Source of the DNA: Nocardioides rotundus
Lineage (GTDB): Bacteria > Actinomycetota > Actinomycetes > Propionibacteriales > Nocardioidaceae
Assembly (NCBI RefSeq): GCF_019931675.1
Contig: NZ_CP082922.1
Coordinates: forward strand, 3,301,001 to 3,365,000
Length of the DNA: 64,000 nt
Reading direction: 5' to 3'
Position numbers and translations under genes: made by a program. Below the pieces are notes generated by a model, which was not told the origin of the DNA, ran no database searches, and saw only the letters and a program-made list of their open reading frames with translations. How positions within the stretch are numbered: position 1 is the stretch's first letter; every line of letters starts with the position of its first letter. Below, piece after piece: positions 17,651 through 25,858 of this stretch.

Positions 17651-19336
17651 TCACTTCGAGCTGGCGCGGCGGCGGGAGGACGGCTTGCGGTCCGACGGCT
17701 TGGTCACCGGCTCCCCGGCCTCCAGCATGGCCGCGCGGCGGCTCGCGCCGAAGTCGGCCAGACCGTCCACCAGGACGTCCACGTCCGGTACCTGGGCGAG
17801 GACGTCGACCCGCAGGCCGTGCTCCTCGGCCGTCTTGGCCGTCGCCGGCCCGATCACCGCGATGATCGTGGACGGGTGCGGCTTGCCGGCGATGCCGACC
17901 AGGTTCCGCACGGTCGAGGAGGAGGTGAAGACCACCGCGTCGAACTTGCCGGTCTTGATCGCCTCGCGGGTGGGCGCCGGCGGCGGGGTGGCGCGCACCG
18001 TGCGGTAGGCCGTCACGTCGTCGCACTCCCAGCCCTTCTCCACCAGGCCGGCCACCAGCGTCTCGGTGGCGATGTCGGCGCGGGGCAGGAAGACCCGGTT
18101 GATCGGGTCCAGGACGTCGTCGTACTCCGGCCACGCCTCCAGCAGCCCGGCGGCGGACTGCTCGGTCTCGGGCACCAGGTCGGCGCGCAGGCCCCACGCC
18201 GCGATCGCGGCGGCCGTCTTGTCGCCGACCGCGGCGATCTTGAGGCCGGAGAACGCGCGCGCGTCCAGGCCGTACTCCTCGAACTTCTCCCGGACGGCCT
18301 TGACCGCGTTCACCGAGGTGAAGGCGATCCACTCATAGCGCCCCTCGACCAGGCCGCGCACGGCCTTGTCCATCTGCTGGGGGTTGCGCGGCGGCTCGAC
18401 CGAGATGGTCGGGACCTCCTCGGGGATCGCGCCGTAGCCGCGCAGCCGCGCGGAGAGCGAGCCGGCCTGCTCCTTGGTCCGGGGAACCAGCACGCGCCAG
18501 CCGAACAGCGGCTTGGTCTCGAACCACGACAGCGTCTCGCGCAGGTCGACCACGTCGCCGACCACGATGATCGCCGGCGGGGCGATCCGGGCGGTGCGGG
18601 CGTCGGCCGCGGCGGACTCCAGCGTGGTCACCACGGTCTGCTGCTCGGTCGTGGTGCCGACCCGGGTGATCGCCACCGGGGTCTGCGGGCTCCGGCCGGC
18701 CTCGACCAGCGCGGTCGCCGTGTCCCCCAGCGAGCTGACCCCCGACAGCAGCACCAGGGTGTGCTTGCCGGCGTAGTCGCGCCAGTCCACCTTGTCCGCG
18801 CAGGAGACGACGGCGACCTCGCGGTGCCGCTTGCTGGTGAGCGGGATGCCGGCGTAGGCCGGGACCGCGGTCGCGGAGGTGACGCCGGGGACGATCTCGA
18901 AGCCGAGCTGGGCCTTGGTGCAGGCCTGGGCCTCCTCGGGCCCGGAGGCGTAGAGGAACGGGTCGCCGGCCAGGAGGCGTACGACGTGCCCGCCGCCCTT
19001 GGCCTCCTTGACGACGACCTTGGCACGGCCGGCGTGCGTGAGCGGCTGGCCGTCGGTGCCGAAGCCGCCGTCGACGAAGCGCGGGGCGCCGTCGTCCTCG
19101 CCCGCGTCCTCGGCCAGGCCGAGGACGGTGCGCACCAGCTGCTCGTGCTCGGGGATCTCGGTCACGACCACGTCCGCGGACCGGAGCAGGTCGACCGCCC
19201 GGACGGTCAACAGGCCCGGGTCACCGGGGCCGCTGCCGACGAAGGAGACCCAGCCGCGTGAGGTCGCGGGGGTGGTGGGCGTCCCGGTCACCGCGGTGAC
19301 CGAGTCGGACTGCTGGGCTGACTTGCGTGCCGTCAT
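17651..19336 (-). CDS. hemD: fused uroporphyrinogen-III methyltransferase / uroporphyrinogen-III synthase (CobA-HemD)
   Basis: 561 residues. The N-terminal half is a SUMT-type methyltransferase: VSFVGSGPGDPGLLTVRAVD, VVRLLAGDPFLYASGPEEAQ and VPGVTSATAVPAYAGIPLT. The C-terminal half is the HemD two-domain fold: PLFGWRVLVPRTKEQAGSLS, YEWIAFTSVNAVKAVREKF and FDAVVFTSSSTVRNL. The first part makes precorrin-2 for siroheme/B12, the second cyclises hydroxymethylbilane to uroporphyrinogen III. This fusion is common in actinobacteria. The SUMT half lacks some consensus residues, so its activity is not certain. The ATG overlaps the hemC stop (ATGA). Confidence 0.92.
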   Translation of the reverse strand: MTARKSAQQSDSVTAVTGTPTTPATSRGWVSFVGSGPGDPGLLTVRAVDLLRSADVVVTEIPEHEQLVRTVLGLAEDAGEDDGAPRFVDGGFGTDGQPLTHAGRAKVVVKEAKGGGHVVRLLAGDPFLYASGPEEAQACTKAQLGFEIVPGVTSATAVPAYAGIPLTSKRHREVAVVSCADKVDWRDYAGKHTLVLLSGVSSLGDTATALVEAGRSPQTPVAITRVGTTTEQQTVVTTLESAAADARTARIAPPAIIVVGDVVDLRETLSWFETKPLFGWRVLVPRTKEQAGSLSARLRGYGAIPEEVPTISVEPPRNPQQMDKAVRGLVEGRYEWIAFTSVNAVKAVREKFEEYGLDARAFSGLKIAAVGDKTAAAIAAWGLRADLVPETEQSAAGLLEAWPEYDDVLDPINRVFLPRADIATETLVAGLVEKGWECDDVTAYRTVRATPPPAPTREAIKTGKFDAVVFTSSSTVRNLVGIAGKPHPSTIIAVIGPATAKTAEEHGLRVDVLAQVPDVDVLVDGLADFGASRRAAMLEAGEPVTKPSDRKPSSRRRASSK

Positions 19337-20292
19337 GGCTGCTGCTGCTTTCTCGCGGGTGCATCCATCAGGTCGGCGGCGCCGTCGGCCAGCAACTGCC
19401 GGCCGAGGCGGGTCCCGACGCCGGCGGCGTCGCCGATGGGACCGGAGGAGGAGTTGCGGACCGAGAGGCCGCCGTCCGGGGAGAGCGCGACGGCCCGCAG
19501 CCAGAGCTCGGGGCCGTCCTCCCCCTCGACGACGTCGGCCAGGGCGCCGACCGGGGCGGAGCAGCCGGCCTCGAGGGTGGCGAGGACGGCGCGCTCGGCG
19601 GTGACGCAGGCACGGGAGTCGGGGTCGTCGAGCGCGGAGAGCAGCTCGACCAGCTCGGTGTCGTCGGCGCGGCACTCGACCGCGAGGGCGCCCTGCCCGG
19701 GGGCGGGCAGCATCTGCAGCGGGTCCAGCACCTCGGTCGCCTCGTCGGCGCGACCCAGCCGGGCCAGCCCGGCGCGAGCGAGCACGACACCGTCCAGGTC
19801 GCCCTCGGCGACCCGGCGGATCCGGCTGTCGACGTTGCCGCGCAGCTCGACGCACTGCGTGCCGAGCCCGAGGGCGCCGAGCTGGGCGACCCGGCGCGGG
19901 GAGCCGGTGCCGATCCGGCTGCCGGCCGGGAGCTCGCCCAGGGTGAGCCCGTCGCGGGCGACCAGGACGTCGCGCGGGTCCTCGCGCGGGGGTACGGCGG
20001 CCAGCGCGATGCCGGCGTCGGGCCCGGTGGGGAGGTCCTTGAGCGAGTGGACGGCGACGTCGACCTCGCCGGCGAGCAGCGCCTCGCGCAGGGCGGAGAC
20101 GAAGACGCCGGTGCCGCCGAGGGTGGCCAGCGGCGCGCGGTTCGTGTCGCCCTCGGTGCGGACGTTGACCAGCTCGACCCGGACGCCGAGCCGCTCGGTC
20201 AGGGTCTCGGCGACCTGCCGGCTCTGGGTCGTGGCCAGGGTGCTGGCGCGGGTGCCGAGCCGCAGGGTGCGCGTGGTGGTGGAGGTCATCAC
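19333..20292 (-). CDS. hemC: hydroxymethylbilane synthase (HemC)
   Basis: About 319 residues; polymerises four porphobilinogens. Motifs: LRLGTRASTLATTQSRQVAE, VAVHSLKDLPTGPDAGIALA, GTGSPRRVAQLGALG, LRGNVDSRIRRV, and the dipyrromethane-cofactor cysteine in LEAGCSAPVGALAD. The start is either GTG 20292 (GTGA overlap with hemA) or the adjacent ATG 20289; the first gives coupling. Confidence 0.95.
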   Translation of the reverse strand: MMTSTTTRTLRLGTRASTLATTQSRQVAETLTERLGVRVELVNVRTEGDTNRAPLATLGGTGVFVSALREALLAGEVDVAVHSLKDLPTGPDAGIALAAVPPREDPRDVLVARDGLTLGELPAGSRIGTGSPRRVAQLGALGLGTQCVELRGNVDSRIRRVAEGDLDGVVLARAGLARLGRADEATEVLDPLQMLPAPGQGALAVECRADDTELVELLSALDDPDSRACVTAERAVLATLEAGCSAPVGALADVVEGEDGPELWLRAVALSPDGGLSVRNSSSGPIGDAAGVGTRLGRQLLADGAADLMDAPARKQQQP

Positions 20293-21575
20293 AACCCCTC
20301 CGGTCGGGTGACCGCGTCGACCGCGTTCGCGTCGAGGGCGAACAGCTCGGCCAGCGCGTGGGCGTAGGAGACGGTGCCCGCCTCGGCCGCCAGCTCCTTG
20401 ACCCGCACGGTCGGCTCGTGCAGCAGCTTGTCGGCGACCCGCCGCAGACTGTGCCGCACCTCGGCGCGGGCGGCGTCGTCGAGGTCGGGGAGCCGGGTCA
20501 TCAGCCGGTCGATCTCGGCGTCGACCACGGAGGTCGCCATCGAGCGCAGCGCCACCACGGTCGGGGTGACGGCGGAGGCCTGGCGCGCGGCCAGGAACGC
20601 CGCGACCTCCTGGCCGACGATCCCGCGGACCGCCTCGACCAGGGCACCGGTCTCCCCGCCCTCGAGCTCGTCGGCGAGGGTGTCGAGGGAGACCAGCGTG
20701 ACGCCGGGCATCTCCGCGACCGCGGGGTCGACGTCGTGCGGCAGGGCCAGGTCGATGAAGGCCAGCGGGCGGGAGCCGTCGCGCCCGGCGAGCATGCCGG
20801 TGTCGACCAGCACCCCGCTGGAGCCGGTGCAGGTGATGACCAGGTCCGCCTCGGCCACCTCGGCGCCGAGCCGGTCCAGGCCGACCGCGCGGCCGGCGTA
20901 CTCCTGCGCCAGGCGGCTGGCGTTGCTGTCGGTCCGGTTGGCGACCACGACCTCGGCCGCACCGCGACGCGACACGGTCGCGACCGCCAGCGCGGCCATC
21001 GAGCCGGCACCGACCACCACGACCCGGCGGCCGTCGAGCCGGCCCTCCGCGCCGACGACCCGGTCGAGCGCGGCGGAGACCAGCGAGGGCGCGGCCCGGT
21101 CGATGTCGGACTCGGCCCGAGCGCGCTTGCCGACCCGCAGCGCCTGCTGGAACAGCGAGTTGAGCGCCGGCCCGACGGTGCCGATCTCCTGGCCGACCCG
21201 GAGCGCCTCGCGGGTCTGGCCGAGGATCTGCGCCTCACCGACCGCCATCGAGTCCAGGCCGGCCGCCACCTTGAACAGGTGGGAGACCGCTGCGTCGTCG
21301 TAGTGGACGTACAGGTGCGGGATCATCGCCTCGGTGGCCGCGCCGGAGCGGTCCACCACGAGCTGGGAGACCTCCTCCACGCTGCCGTGGAAGCGGTCCA
21401 CGTCGACGTAGACCTCGAGCCGGTTGCAGGTCGCGATCACGGTCGCCTCGCGCACGTGCTCGGAGGCCACCGCCTCCTCGACCAGCTTGACCAGCCCGTC
21501 GTGATCCAGCGCCAGCCGCTCCAGCAGGGCGACCGGGGCGCTCTTGTGGGAGACGCCGATGACCAGGACGCTCAC
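20289..21575 (-). CDS. hemA: glutamyl-tRNA reductase (HemA)
   Basis: 428 residues. First step of C5 heme synthesis. The N-terminus VSVLVIGVSHKSAPVALLER, the catalytic cysteine in VIATCNRLEVYVDV, and FKVAAGLDSMAVGEAQILGQ are diagnostic. The NADPH domain has VVVVGAGSMAALAVATVSRR, and a helical dimerisation domain ends the protein. The GTG at 21575 overlaps the rex stop (GTGA). It lies directly behind the NADH-sensing repressor gene rex, so heme synthesis is probably tied to redox state. Confidence 0.95.
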   Translation of the reverse strand: MSVLVIGVSHKSAPVALLERLALDHDGLVKLVEEAVASEHVREATVIATCNRLEVYVDVDRFHGSVEEVSQLVVDRSGAATEAMIPHLYVHYDDAAVSHLFKVAAGLDSMAVGEAQILGQTREALRVGQEIGTVGPALNSLFQQALRVGKRARAESDIDRAAPSLVSAALDRVVGAEGRLDGRRVVVVGAGSMAALAVATVSRRGAAEVVVANRTDSNASRLAQEYAGRAVGLDRLGAEVAEADLVITCTGSSGVLVDTGMLAGRDGSRPLAFIDLALPHDVDPAVAEMPGVTLVSLDTLADELEGGETGALVEAVRGIVGQEVAAFLAARQASAVTPTVVALRSMATSVVDAEIDRLMTRLPDLDDAARAEVRHSLRRVADKLLHEPTVRVKELAAEAGTVSYAHALAELFALDANAVDAVTRPEGL

Positions 21576-22237
21576 GCCGTCACCTCCTGGGACTTGCGCT
21601 GCTCGTGGTAGGCGAGGATCTGCAGCTCGATGGAGAGGTCGACCTTGCGGACGTCGACCCCGTCGGGGACGCTCAGCACGGCCGGTGCGAAGTTCAAGAT
21701 GCTGGTGATGCCGGCGCCGACCATCCGGTCCGCGACGTCCTGTGCCGCGGCGGCGGGGGTGGAGATCACCCCGATGGCCACGCCGTGCTCCTCGACCAGG
21801 GACTCCAGGTCGTCGAAGGGACGGACGGGTACGCCGGCCACGGCCTCGCCGTGCCGACGGGGGTCGGCGTCGAGCAGCGCGACCACGCGGAAGCCGCGGC
21901 TGCGGAAGCCGGAGTAGTTCGCCAGCGCGTGGCCGAGGTTTCCGATGCCGACGATGACCACGGGCCAGTCCGAGGTCACGCCGATCTCGCGGGCGATCTG
22001 GTAGCGCAGGTAGTCGACGTCGTAGCCGACGCCCCGGGTGCCGTAGGAGCCGAGGTAGGAGAGGTCCTTGCGCAGCTTCGCGGAGTTGACCCCGGCCGAC
22101 TGCGCGAGCACCTCGCTGGAGCAGGTGGACGTGCCGCTGTCGGCGAGCAGCGTCAGCGCTCGCAGGTAGACAGGCAACCGTGCGACGGTCGCCTCCGGGA
22201 TGTCCCGGGAACCCTCGGTCGTGGTCCGTGCGGTCAC
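21572..22237 (-). CDS. rex: redox-sensing transcriptional repressor Rex
   Basis: 221 residues. N-terminal winged helix (LPVYLRALTLLADSG, VNSAKLRKDLSYLGSYGTRG) and C-terminal Rossmann domain (VVIVGIGNLGHALANYSGF) that senses NADH/NAD+. The GTG at 22237 starts MTARTTTEGSRDIPEATVAR. Rex binds TTGTGAA-type operators and is released by NADH. The rex-hem order matches that reported in Streptomyces. A candidate operator lies upstream at 22329-22350, so the operon is likely autoregulated. Confidence 0.95.
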   Translation of the reverse strand: MTARTTTEGSRDIPEATVARLPVYLRALTLLADSGTSTCSSEVLAQSAGVNSAKLRKDLSYLGSYGTRGVGYDVDYLRYQIAREIGVTSDWPVVIVGIGNLGHALANYSGFRSRGFRVVALLDADPRRHGEAVAGVPVRPFDDLESLVEEHGVAIGVISTPAAAAQDVADRMVGAGITSILNFAPAVLSVPDGVDVRKVDLSIELQILAYHEQRKSQEVTA

Positions 22238-22328
22238 AGTTCTCTTTCCAGCCGCCCACCGACTCCCCCGGGGAGTCTCACCGGGGGCTCCGAGGACCGG
22301 AGCGGTTGCGGCGCATTCACTCTAGGAG

Positions 22329-22350
22329 GTTTGTGAACGGGGGAACAAAC
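22329..22350. promoter_or_regulatory. candidate Rex operator upstream of rex-hem
   Basis: GTTTGTGAAC GG GGGAACAAAC: outer inverted repeat GTTTGT/ACAAAC, with the left half reading TTGTGAAC exactly as in the Streptomyces Rex consensus. The right half is degenerate. It is about 90-110 bases before the rex start. Confidence 0.55.
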
Positions 22351-22388
22351 TGAGCCGACGCGTGGACTAGCACATGTGATCCATGCCA

Positions 22389-22405
22389 CCGACACCGGGT
22401 GTCGG
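22389..22405 (-). terminator. hairpin after the glutaredoxin gene
   Basis: Seven-base stem CCGACAC/GTGTCGG with a three-base loop, 36 bases beyond the glutaredoxin stop and upstream of the rex operator. Likely transcript end separating the two units. Confidence 0.45.
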
Positions 22406-22440
22406 CGCCCTCACCCCTGGGGATGCGCGGGGGCGGACGG

Positions 22441-22680
22441 TCAAGCGAGCGCGGCGCGGAGGCGGTCCTCGGAGACCCGCCAGAAGTCGTGCTGGCGCCC
22501 GTCGACGAAGGTGACCGGCACCTCGTCGGTGAAGCGCCGCTGCAGCTCGGGGTCGGCGTCGATGTCGACCTCGACGTACTCCTCCCCCAGGTCCGCGCAG
22601 ACCCGGGCGATCACGGTGCGCGCCTCGTCGCAGAGGTGGCAGCCGGCGCGGCCGTACAGCGTCACCCGCGGCTCGTCCAT
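22441..22680 (-). CDS. glutaredoxin family protein
   Basis: 79 residues with the thioredoxin-like active site VTLYGRAGCHLCDEARTVIA (CHLC), cis-proline in DEVPVTFVDG and normal length for this NrdH/glutaredoxin-like DUF836 group. The ATG at 22680 is the start. It is divergent from the HAD gene with a 36-base gap. A small glutaredoxin next to rex is also found in Streptomyces. Role: thiol-disulfide exchange in the cytoplasm, partner unknown. Confidence 0.85.
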   Translation of the reverse strand: MDEPRVTLYGRAGCHLCDEARTVIARVCADLGEEYVEVDIDADPELQRRFTDEVPVTFVDGRQHDFWRVSEDRLRAALA

Positions 22681-22703
22681 GCCCGCGAGTGTGGCACGCG
22701 CAC

Positions 22704-22709
22704 TACGCT
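22704..22709 (+). promoter_or_regulatory. -10 box of the HAD-IB gene
   Basis: TACGCT seven bases before the ATG at 22717; leaderless arrangement. Confidence 0.45.
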
Positions 22710-22716
22710 GCCGGTC

Positions 22717-23604
22717 ATGGCCCCAGCCCCGCGCCCCCGGCGTCCGCCCAACCTCCAGCAGCGGTCGGTGCTCGCGGGCGAGGCAGCGGCCGCCAACGCC
22801 GAGGTGGAGCAGGCACTGCGCCCCGACGACGACCCGGGCTCGGCCGCGTTCTTCGACGTCGACAACACCCTGATGCAGGGCGCCAGCATCTTCCACCTCG
22901 CGCGGGGGATGCACCGGCGGGAGTTCTTCAGCACCCGCGACCTGGTCGGCGCCGCGTGGAAGCAGGCCTACTTCCGGGTCGCGGGGGTCGAGGACCCCGA
23001 GCACGTCGCGGACGCGCGCAACTCCGCGCTCTCCTTCATCGCCGGGCACTCCGTGCAGGAGCTGGAGTCGCTGGCGTCGGAGATCTTCGACGAGGCGATG
23101 GCCCGACGGATCTGGCCCGGCACCCGGGCGCTGGCCCAGCTGCACCTCGACCAGGGGCAGCGGGTGTGGCTGGTGACCGCGGCGCCGATCGAGATCGCCC
23201 GGGTGATCGCGCAACGGTTGGGGCTGACCGGCGCGATGGGCACGGTCGCCGAGCACGAGGACGACGTCTACACCGGACGGCTGGTCGGCGACCTGCTCCA
23301 CGGCCCGGCGAAGGCCGAGGCGGTGCGCGCCCTGGCCGAGCGGGAGGGCCTGGAGCTGGACCGCTGCTCGGCGTACTCCGACTCCTCCAACGACCTGCCC
23401 CTGCTCGAGCTGGTCGGCGACCCGTGCGCGATCAACCCCGACGCGCGGCTGCGCGCCCACGCCCGCTCCAGCGGGTGGCGGGTCCGCGACTACCGCACCG
23501 GGCGGAAGGCGGCCCGCGCCGGCCTGGTCGCCAGCGCCGTCTCGGGCGCGGTCGCCGGCTCGGTGGCCGCGGGCGTGGCGCTCCGCGGTCGCCGTACCGG
23601 CTGA
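22717..23604 (+). CDS. HAD-IB family hydrolase (SerB-like phosphatase)
   Basis: 295 residues. HAD motif I AAFFDVDNTLMQGASIFHLA (nucleophile DVDNT), motif II VWLVTAAPIEIARVIA, motif III lysine in LLHGPAKAEAVRALA and motif IV CSAYSDSSNDLPLLELVG. The C-terminus has a helix (VASAVSGAVAGSVAAGVAL) that may anchor it to the membrane. Related proteins are phosphoserine-phosphatase-like or act on lipid phosphates; the substrate is not known here. The synteny with Streptomyces (gene just before bldN) is as I remember it. Confidence 0.85.
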   Translation: MAPAPRPRRPPNLQQRSVLAGEAAAANAEVEQALRPDDDPGSAAFFDVDNTLMQGASIFHLARGMHRREFFSTRDLVGAAWKQAYFRVAGVEDPEHVADARNSALSFIAGHSVQELESLASEIFDEAMARRIWPGTRALAQLHLDQGQRVWLVTAAPIEIARVIAQRLGLTGAMGTVAEHEDDVYTGRLVGDLLHGPAKAEAVRALAEREGLELDRCSAYSDSSNDLPLLELVGDPCAINPDARLRAHARSSGWRVRDYRTGRKAARAGLVASAVSGAVAGSVAAGVALRGRRTG

Positions 23605-23616
23605 GCCCTGCAGGGC
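23605..23616 (+). terminator. palindrome just after the HAD-IB gene
   Basis: GCCCTGCAGGGC, a perfect 12-base palindrome starting right at the stop codon. It could form a short stem at the transcript end; weak evidence. Confidence 0.3.
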
Positions 23617-23758
23617 GGACGCCCGGGGAGAGAACTTGTAACTCGGTGTTCGGATATCGGTCGAACCGCGTGTCGCAGGTCTCGCAGCGGTTCCCCCGCC
23701 CGCCAACCCGGTCTAGCCTGGGCAGGCGGTCTCGGGAGCGGGGCCGGGGAGGCACGAG

Positions 23759-24517
23759 ATGGTCCGACGCGACGTCGACCCCTGGGCGGGTCTCGAGGCG
23801 CTGCGTGCTGCCGTCCTGGCGGCCCTCGCCGTCCCCCAGCCTGCCGGGCCGACCGTCTCATGGCTGCTCTCGGAGGCCGTCACGGACCCGCGGCCGGCCG
23901 CCGGCGGAGGCGGGGAGTACGACGACCACGACCAGGCGGCCTCCTCAGAGGACTCGGCCGCCGACCGGGACCGGCTGATCGCGCTGGTCGAGCTCGCCCG
24001 CGAGGGCGACAAGGAGGCGTTCGGCGCTCTCTACGACCACTACCACCCGTCGGTCTACCGGTTCCTCTACTACCGCACCCGCTCGGTCAGCCTGGCCGAG
24101 GACCTCACCGCCGACACCTTCTTCCGCGCGCTGCGGAGCATGGAGGGGTTCCGCTGGCAGGGCAAGGACTTCGGGGCCTGGCTGATGACCATCGCCCGGA
24201 ACCTGTGCACCGACCACTTCAAGGCCGGCCGGACCCGGCTGGAGTGGGCGACCGACGACATGGGCCGGCACGACGACGTCGCCGACGACACCCCGGAGGA
24301 CACCGTCCTGGAGGGGCTCACCCACGAGGTGCTCCTGCAGGCGCTCAAGGAGCTGCCCGACGAGCAGCGCGACTGCATCATCATGCGCTTCCTGCAGGGG
24401 CTGAGCATCGCCGAGACCGCGGCCGTGCTCGGCCGCTCCGACGGCGCGGTCAAGCAGCTGCAGCTGCGCGGGGTGCGCAACCTGGCCAAGCTGATGCCCG
24501 AGGGGATCCGGGAGTGA
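23759..24517 (+). CDS. ECF sigma factor, BldN-like
   Basis: 252 residues. An N-terminal extension of about 75 residues precedes region 2 (GALYDHYHPSVYRFLYYRTR, AEDLTADTFFRALRSMEGF) and region 4 (ELPDEQRDCIIMRFLQGLSI, RSDGAVKQLQLRGVRNLAK). The extension (LEALRAAVLAALAVP near its start) is like that of Streptomyces BldN, which is made as a pro-protein. The ATG at 23759 has GGGGAGGC upstream. The next gene is a DUF5667 membrane protein, as in the BldN/RsbN pair, so the pair is very likely sigma/anti-sigma. Whether it controls development or surface proteins here is unknown. Confidence 0.85.
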   Translation: MVRRDVDPWAGLEALRAAVLAALAVPQPAGPTVSWLLSEAVTDPRPAAGGGGEYDDHDQAASSEDSAADRDRLIALVELAREGDKEAFGALYDHYHPSVYRFLYYRTRSVSLAEDLTADTFFRALRSMEGFRWQGKDFGAWLMTIARNLCTDHFKAGRTRLEWATDDMGRHDDVADDTPEDTVLEGLTHEVLLQALKELPDEQRDCIIMRFLQGLSIAETAAVLGRSDGAVKQLQLRGVRNLAKLMPEGIRE

Positions 24518-24617
24518 GCCGGATGGACGTAACCCCCGGGCCCCCTGTCTCGTTGTCCAGGGTGATGACGACCGGGGGGACCGGGCGTCCCACCCCTGAC
24601 CCGACAGGACGCCGCTG

Positions 24618-25796
24618 ATGGCCACGTTCACCTCGCGCCGACGAGCCGAGGCGTTCGCGACCCTGGTGGAGACACCGACCGCCCGCCGCGGTCCCGAGGC
24701 CGGTCGAGACACCGAGCTGCTCGACGTCGTCGCCAGCCTCCGCGCCCTGCCCGAGATCGCCCCCCGCCCGGAGTTCAGCGCCGCGCTTCGCCACGAGCTG
24801 ATGACCCGCGCCGTGGAGGCCACGCCGGCAATCCCACAGCCCGCACAGCCGGACACGCGCCGCCGCGACCGCCGGATCGGGGTGCTCGTCGGCGGCCTGG
24901 TCATCGCGGGCGCCACGTCCTCGGTCGGCATGGCCGCGCAGACCGCCCTCCCCGGCGACGGGCTCTACCCGATCAAGATCGCGATCGACGAGGGCCGCAC
25001 GATGGTCGCCCGCTCCGACGCGGACCGCGGCCGCGCCCTGCTCGCCCAGGCCTCCGACCGGCTCGGCGAGGTCTCCGACCTGACCGTGCGCGGCGGGCCC
25101 AACGACATGCAGGCGGTGCCGGCCACCCTCGGCCGCTTCACCGCGCAGGCCGACGAGGGCGGGCGCCTGCTGCTCGCCGACTATCGCGACACCGGCTCCG
25201 AGCGCTCCGCGCAGCAGGTCCGATCCTTCGTCGCGACCAGCATGGACACCCTGGGCACGCTCCAGGCGACGGCGCCGCCCGAGGCGCGCGACGACCTGCG
25301 GACGGCCGCGGAGGCCCTGCGCGGCCTGGACACGCTGGCCGACCAGGCGTGCCCCGCCTGCGGCGGCCCGGTCGCGTCGGTGCCCACCGAGCTGACCCGC
25401 ACGGCTCCCGTCGTGCTGCCCGAGATGCCGGCCCTAGCCACCCGGCCCCCGGCCCCCGCGGAGCAGCCGCGTGCCGACGACCCCCGGCTGCCCGACGTAC
25501 GTCCCGAGCAGCTCCCTCCGGGCAGCATCGCCCCCGGCGAGACCGCCGACCGCTCCCCCGCCGGTGACGCACCCCAGCCCACCGACCCCGTCACCGACCT
25601 GACCCGCGACCTGACCGCGACCCTCCCGCAGGTGGGGCCGGTCCCGCAGACCGACCTGGGCGGCCTACTGCGCGACCCGGTCGGCACGGTGGACTCCACG
25701 GTGAAGGGAACGACCGGCTCGCTCAACGACACCCTGGACGACACCCTGGGCACCGGCGGCCTCACCGAGCCGCTCCTCGGCAGCAACGAGGACTGA
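24618..25796 (+). CDS. DUF5667 membrane protein, probable anti-sigma factor (RsbN-like)
   Basis: 392 residues. The cytoplasmic N-terminus (about 1-80; LLDVVASLRALPEIAPRPEF) is followed by a membrane helix (RIGVLVGGLVIAGATSSVGM) and the DUF5667 core (LPGDGLYPIKIAIDEGRTMV). The C-terminal half is Pro-rich extracytoplasmic sequence ending in a DPVGTVDSTVKGTTG-type repeat. DUF5667 is found in RsbN, the anti-sigma of BldN in Streptomyces; position and topology support the same role. The 100-base gap to the sigma gene has no clear terminator, so the two may be co-transcribed. The CPACGG cysteine pair at about residue 250 is unusual. Confidence 0.78.
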   Translation: MATFTSRRRAEAFATLVETPTARRGPEAGRDTELLDVVASLRALPEIAPRPEFSAALRHELMTRAVEATPAIPQPAQPDTRRRDRRIGVLVGGLVIAGATSSVGMAAQTALPGDGLYPIKIAIDEGRTMVARSDADRGRALLAQASDRLGEVSDLTVRGGPNDMQAVPATLGRFTAQADEGGRLLLADYRDTGSERSAQQVRSFVATSMDTLGTLQATAPPEARDDLRTAAEALRGLDTLADQACPACGGPVASVPTELTRTAPVVLPEMPALATRPPAPAEQPRADDPRLPDVRPEQLPPGSIAPGETADRSPAGDAPQPTDPVTDLTRDLTATLPQVGPVPQTDLGGLLRDPVGTVDSTVKGTTGSLNDTLDDTLGTGGLTEPLLGSNED

Positions 25797-25858
25797 CGGG
25801 GTCTCCCCGCCCGGGCCGTCCCGCCCACGGCGGTACGGCGGACGCCGCGGGGCGCCTC

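Noticed and set aside
17651..19336. CobA-HemD fusion as a new fusion
   Set aside because: This fusion is well known in actinobacteria and not novel.
25797..25858. Terminator between the convergent anti-sigma and acyltransferase genes
   Set aside because: The gap is GC-rich with several short imperfect stems, none long or distinct enough to support.
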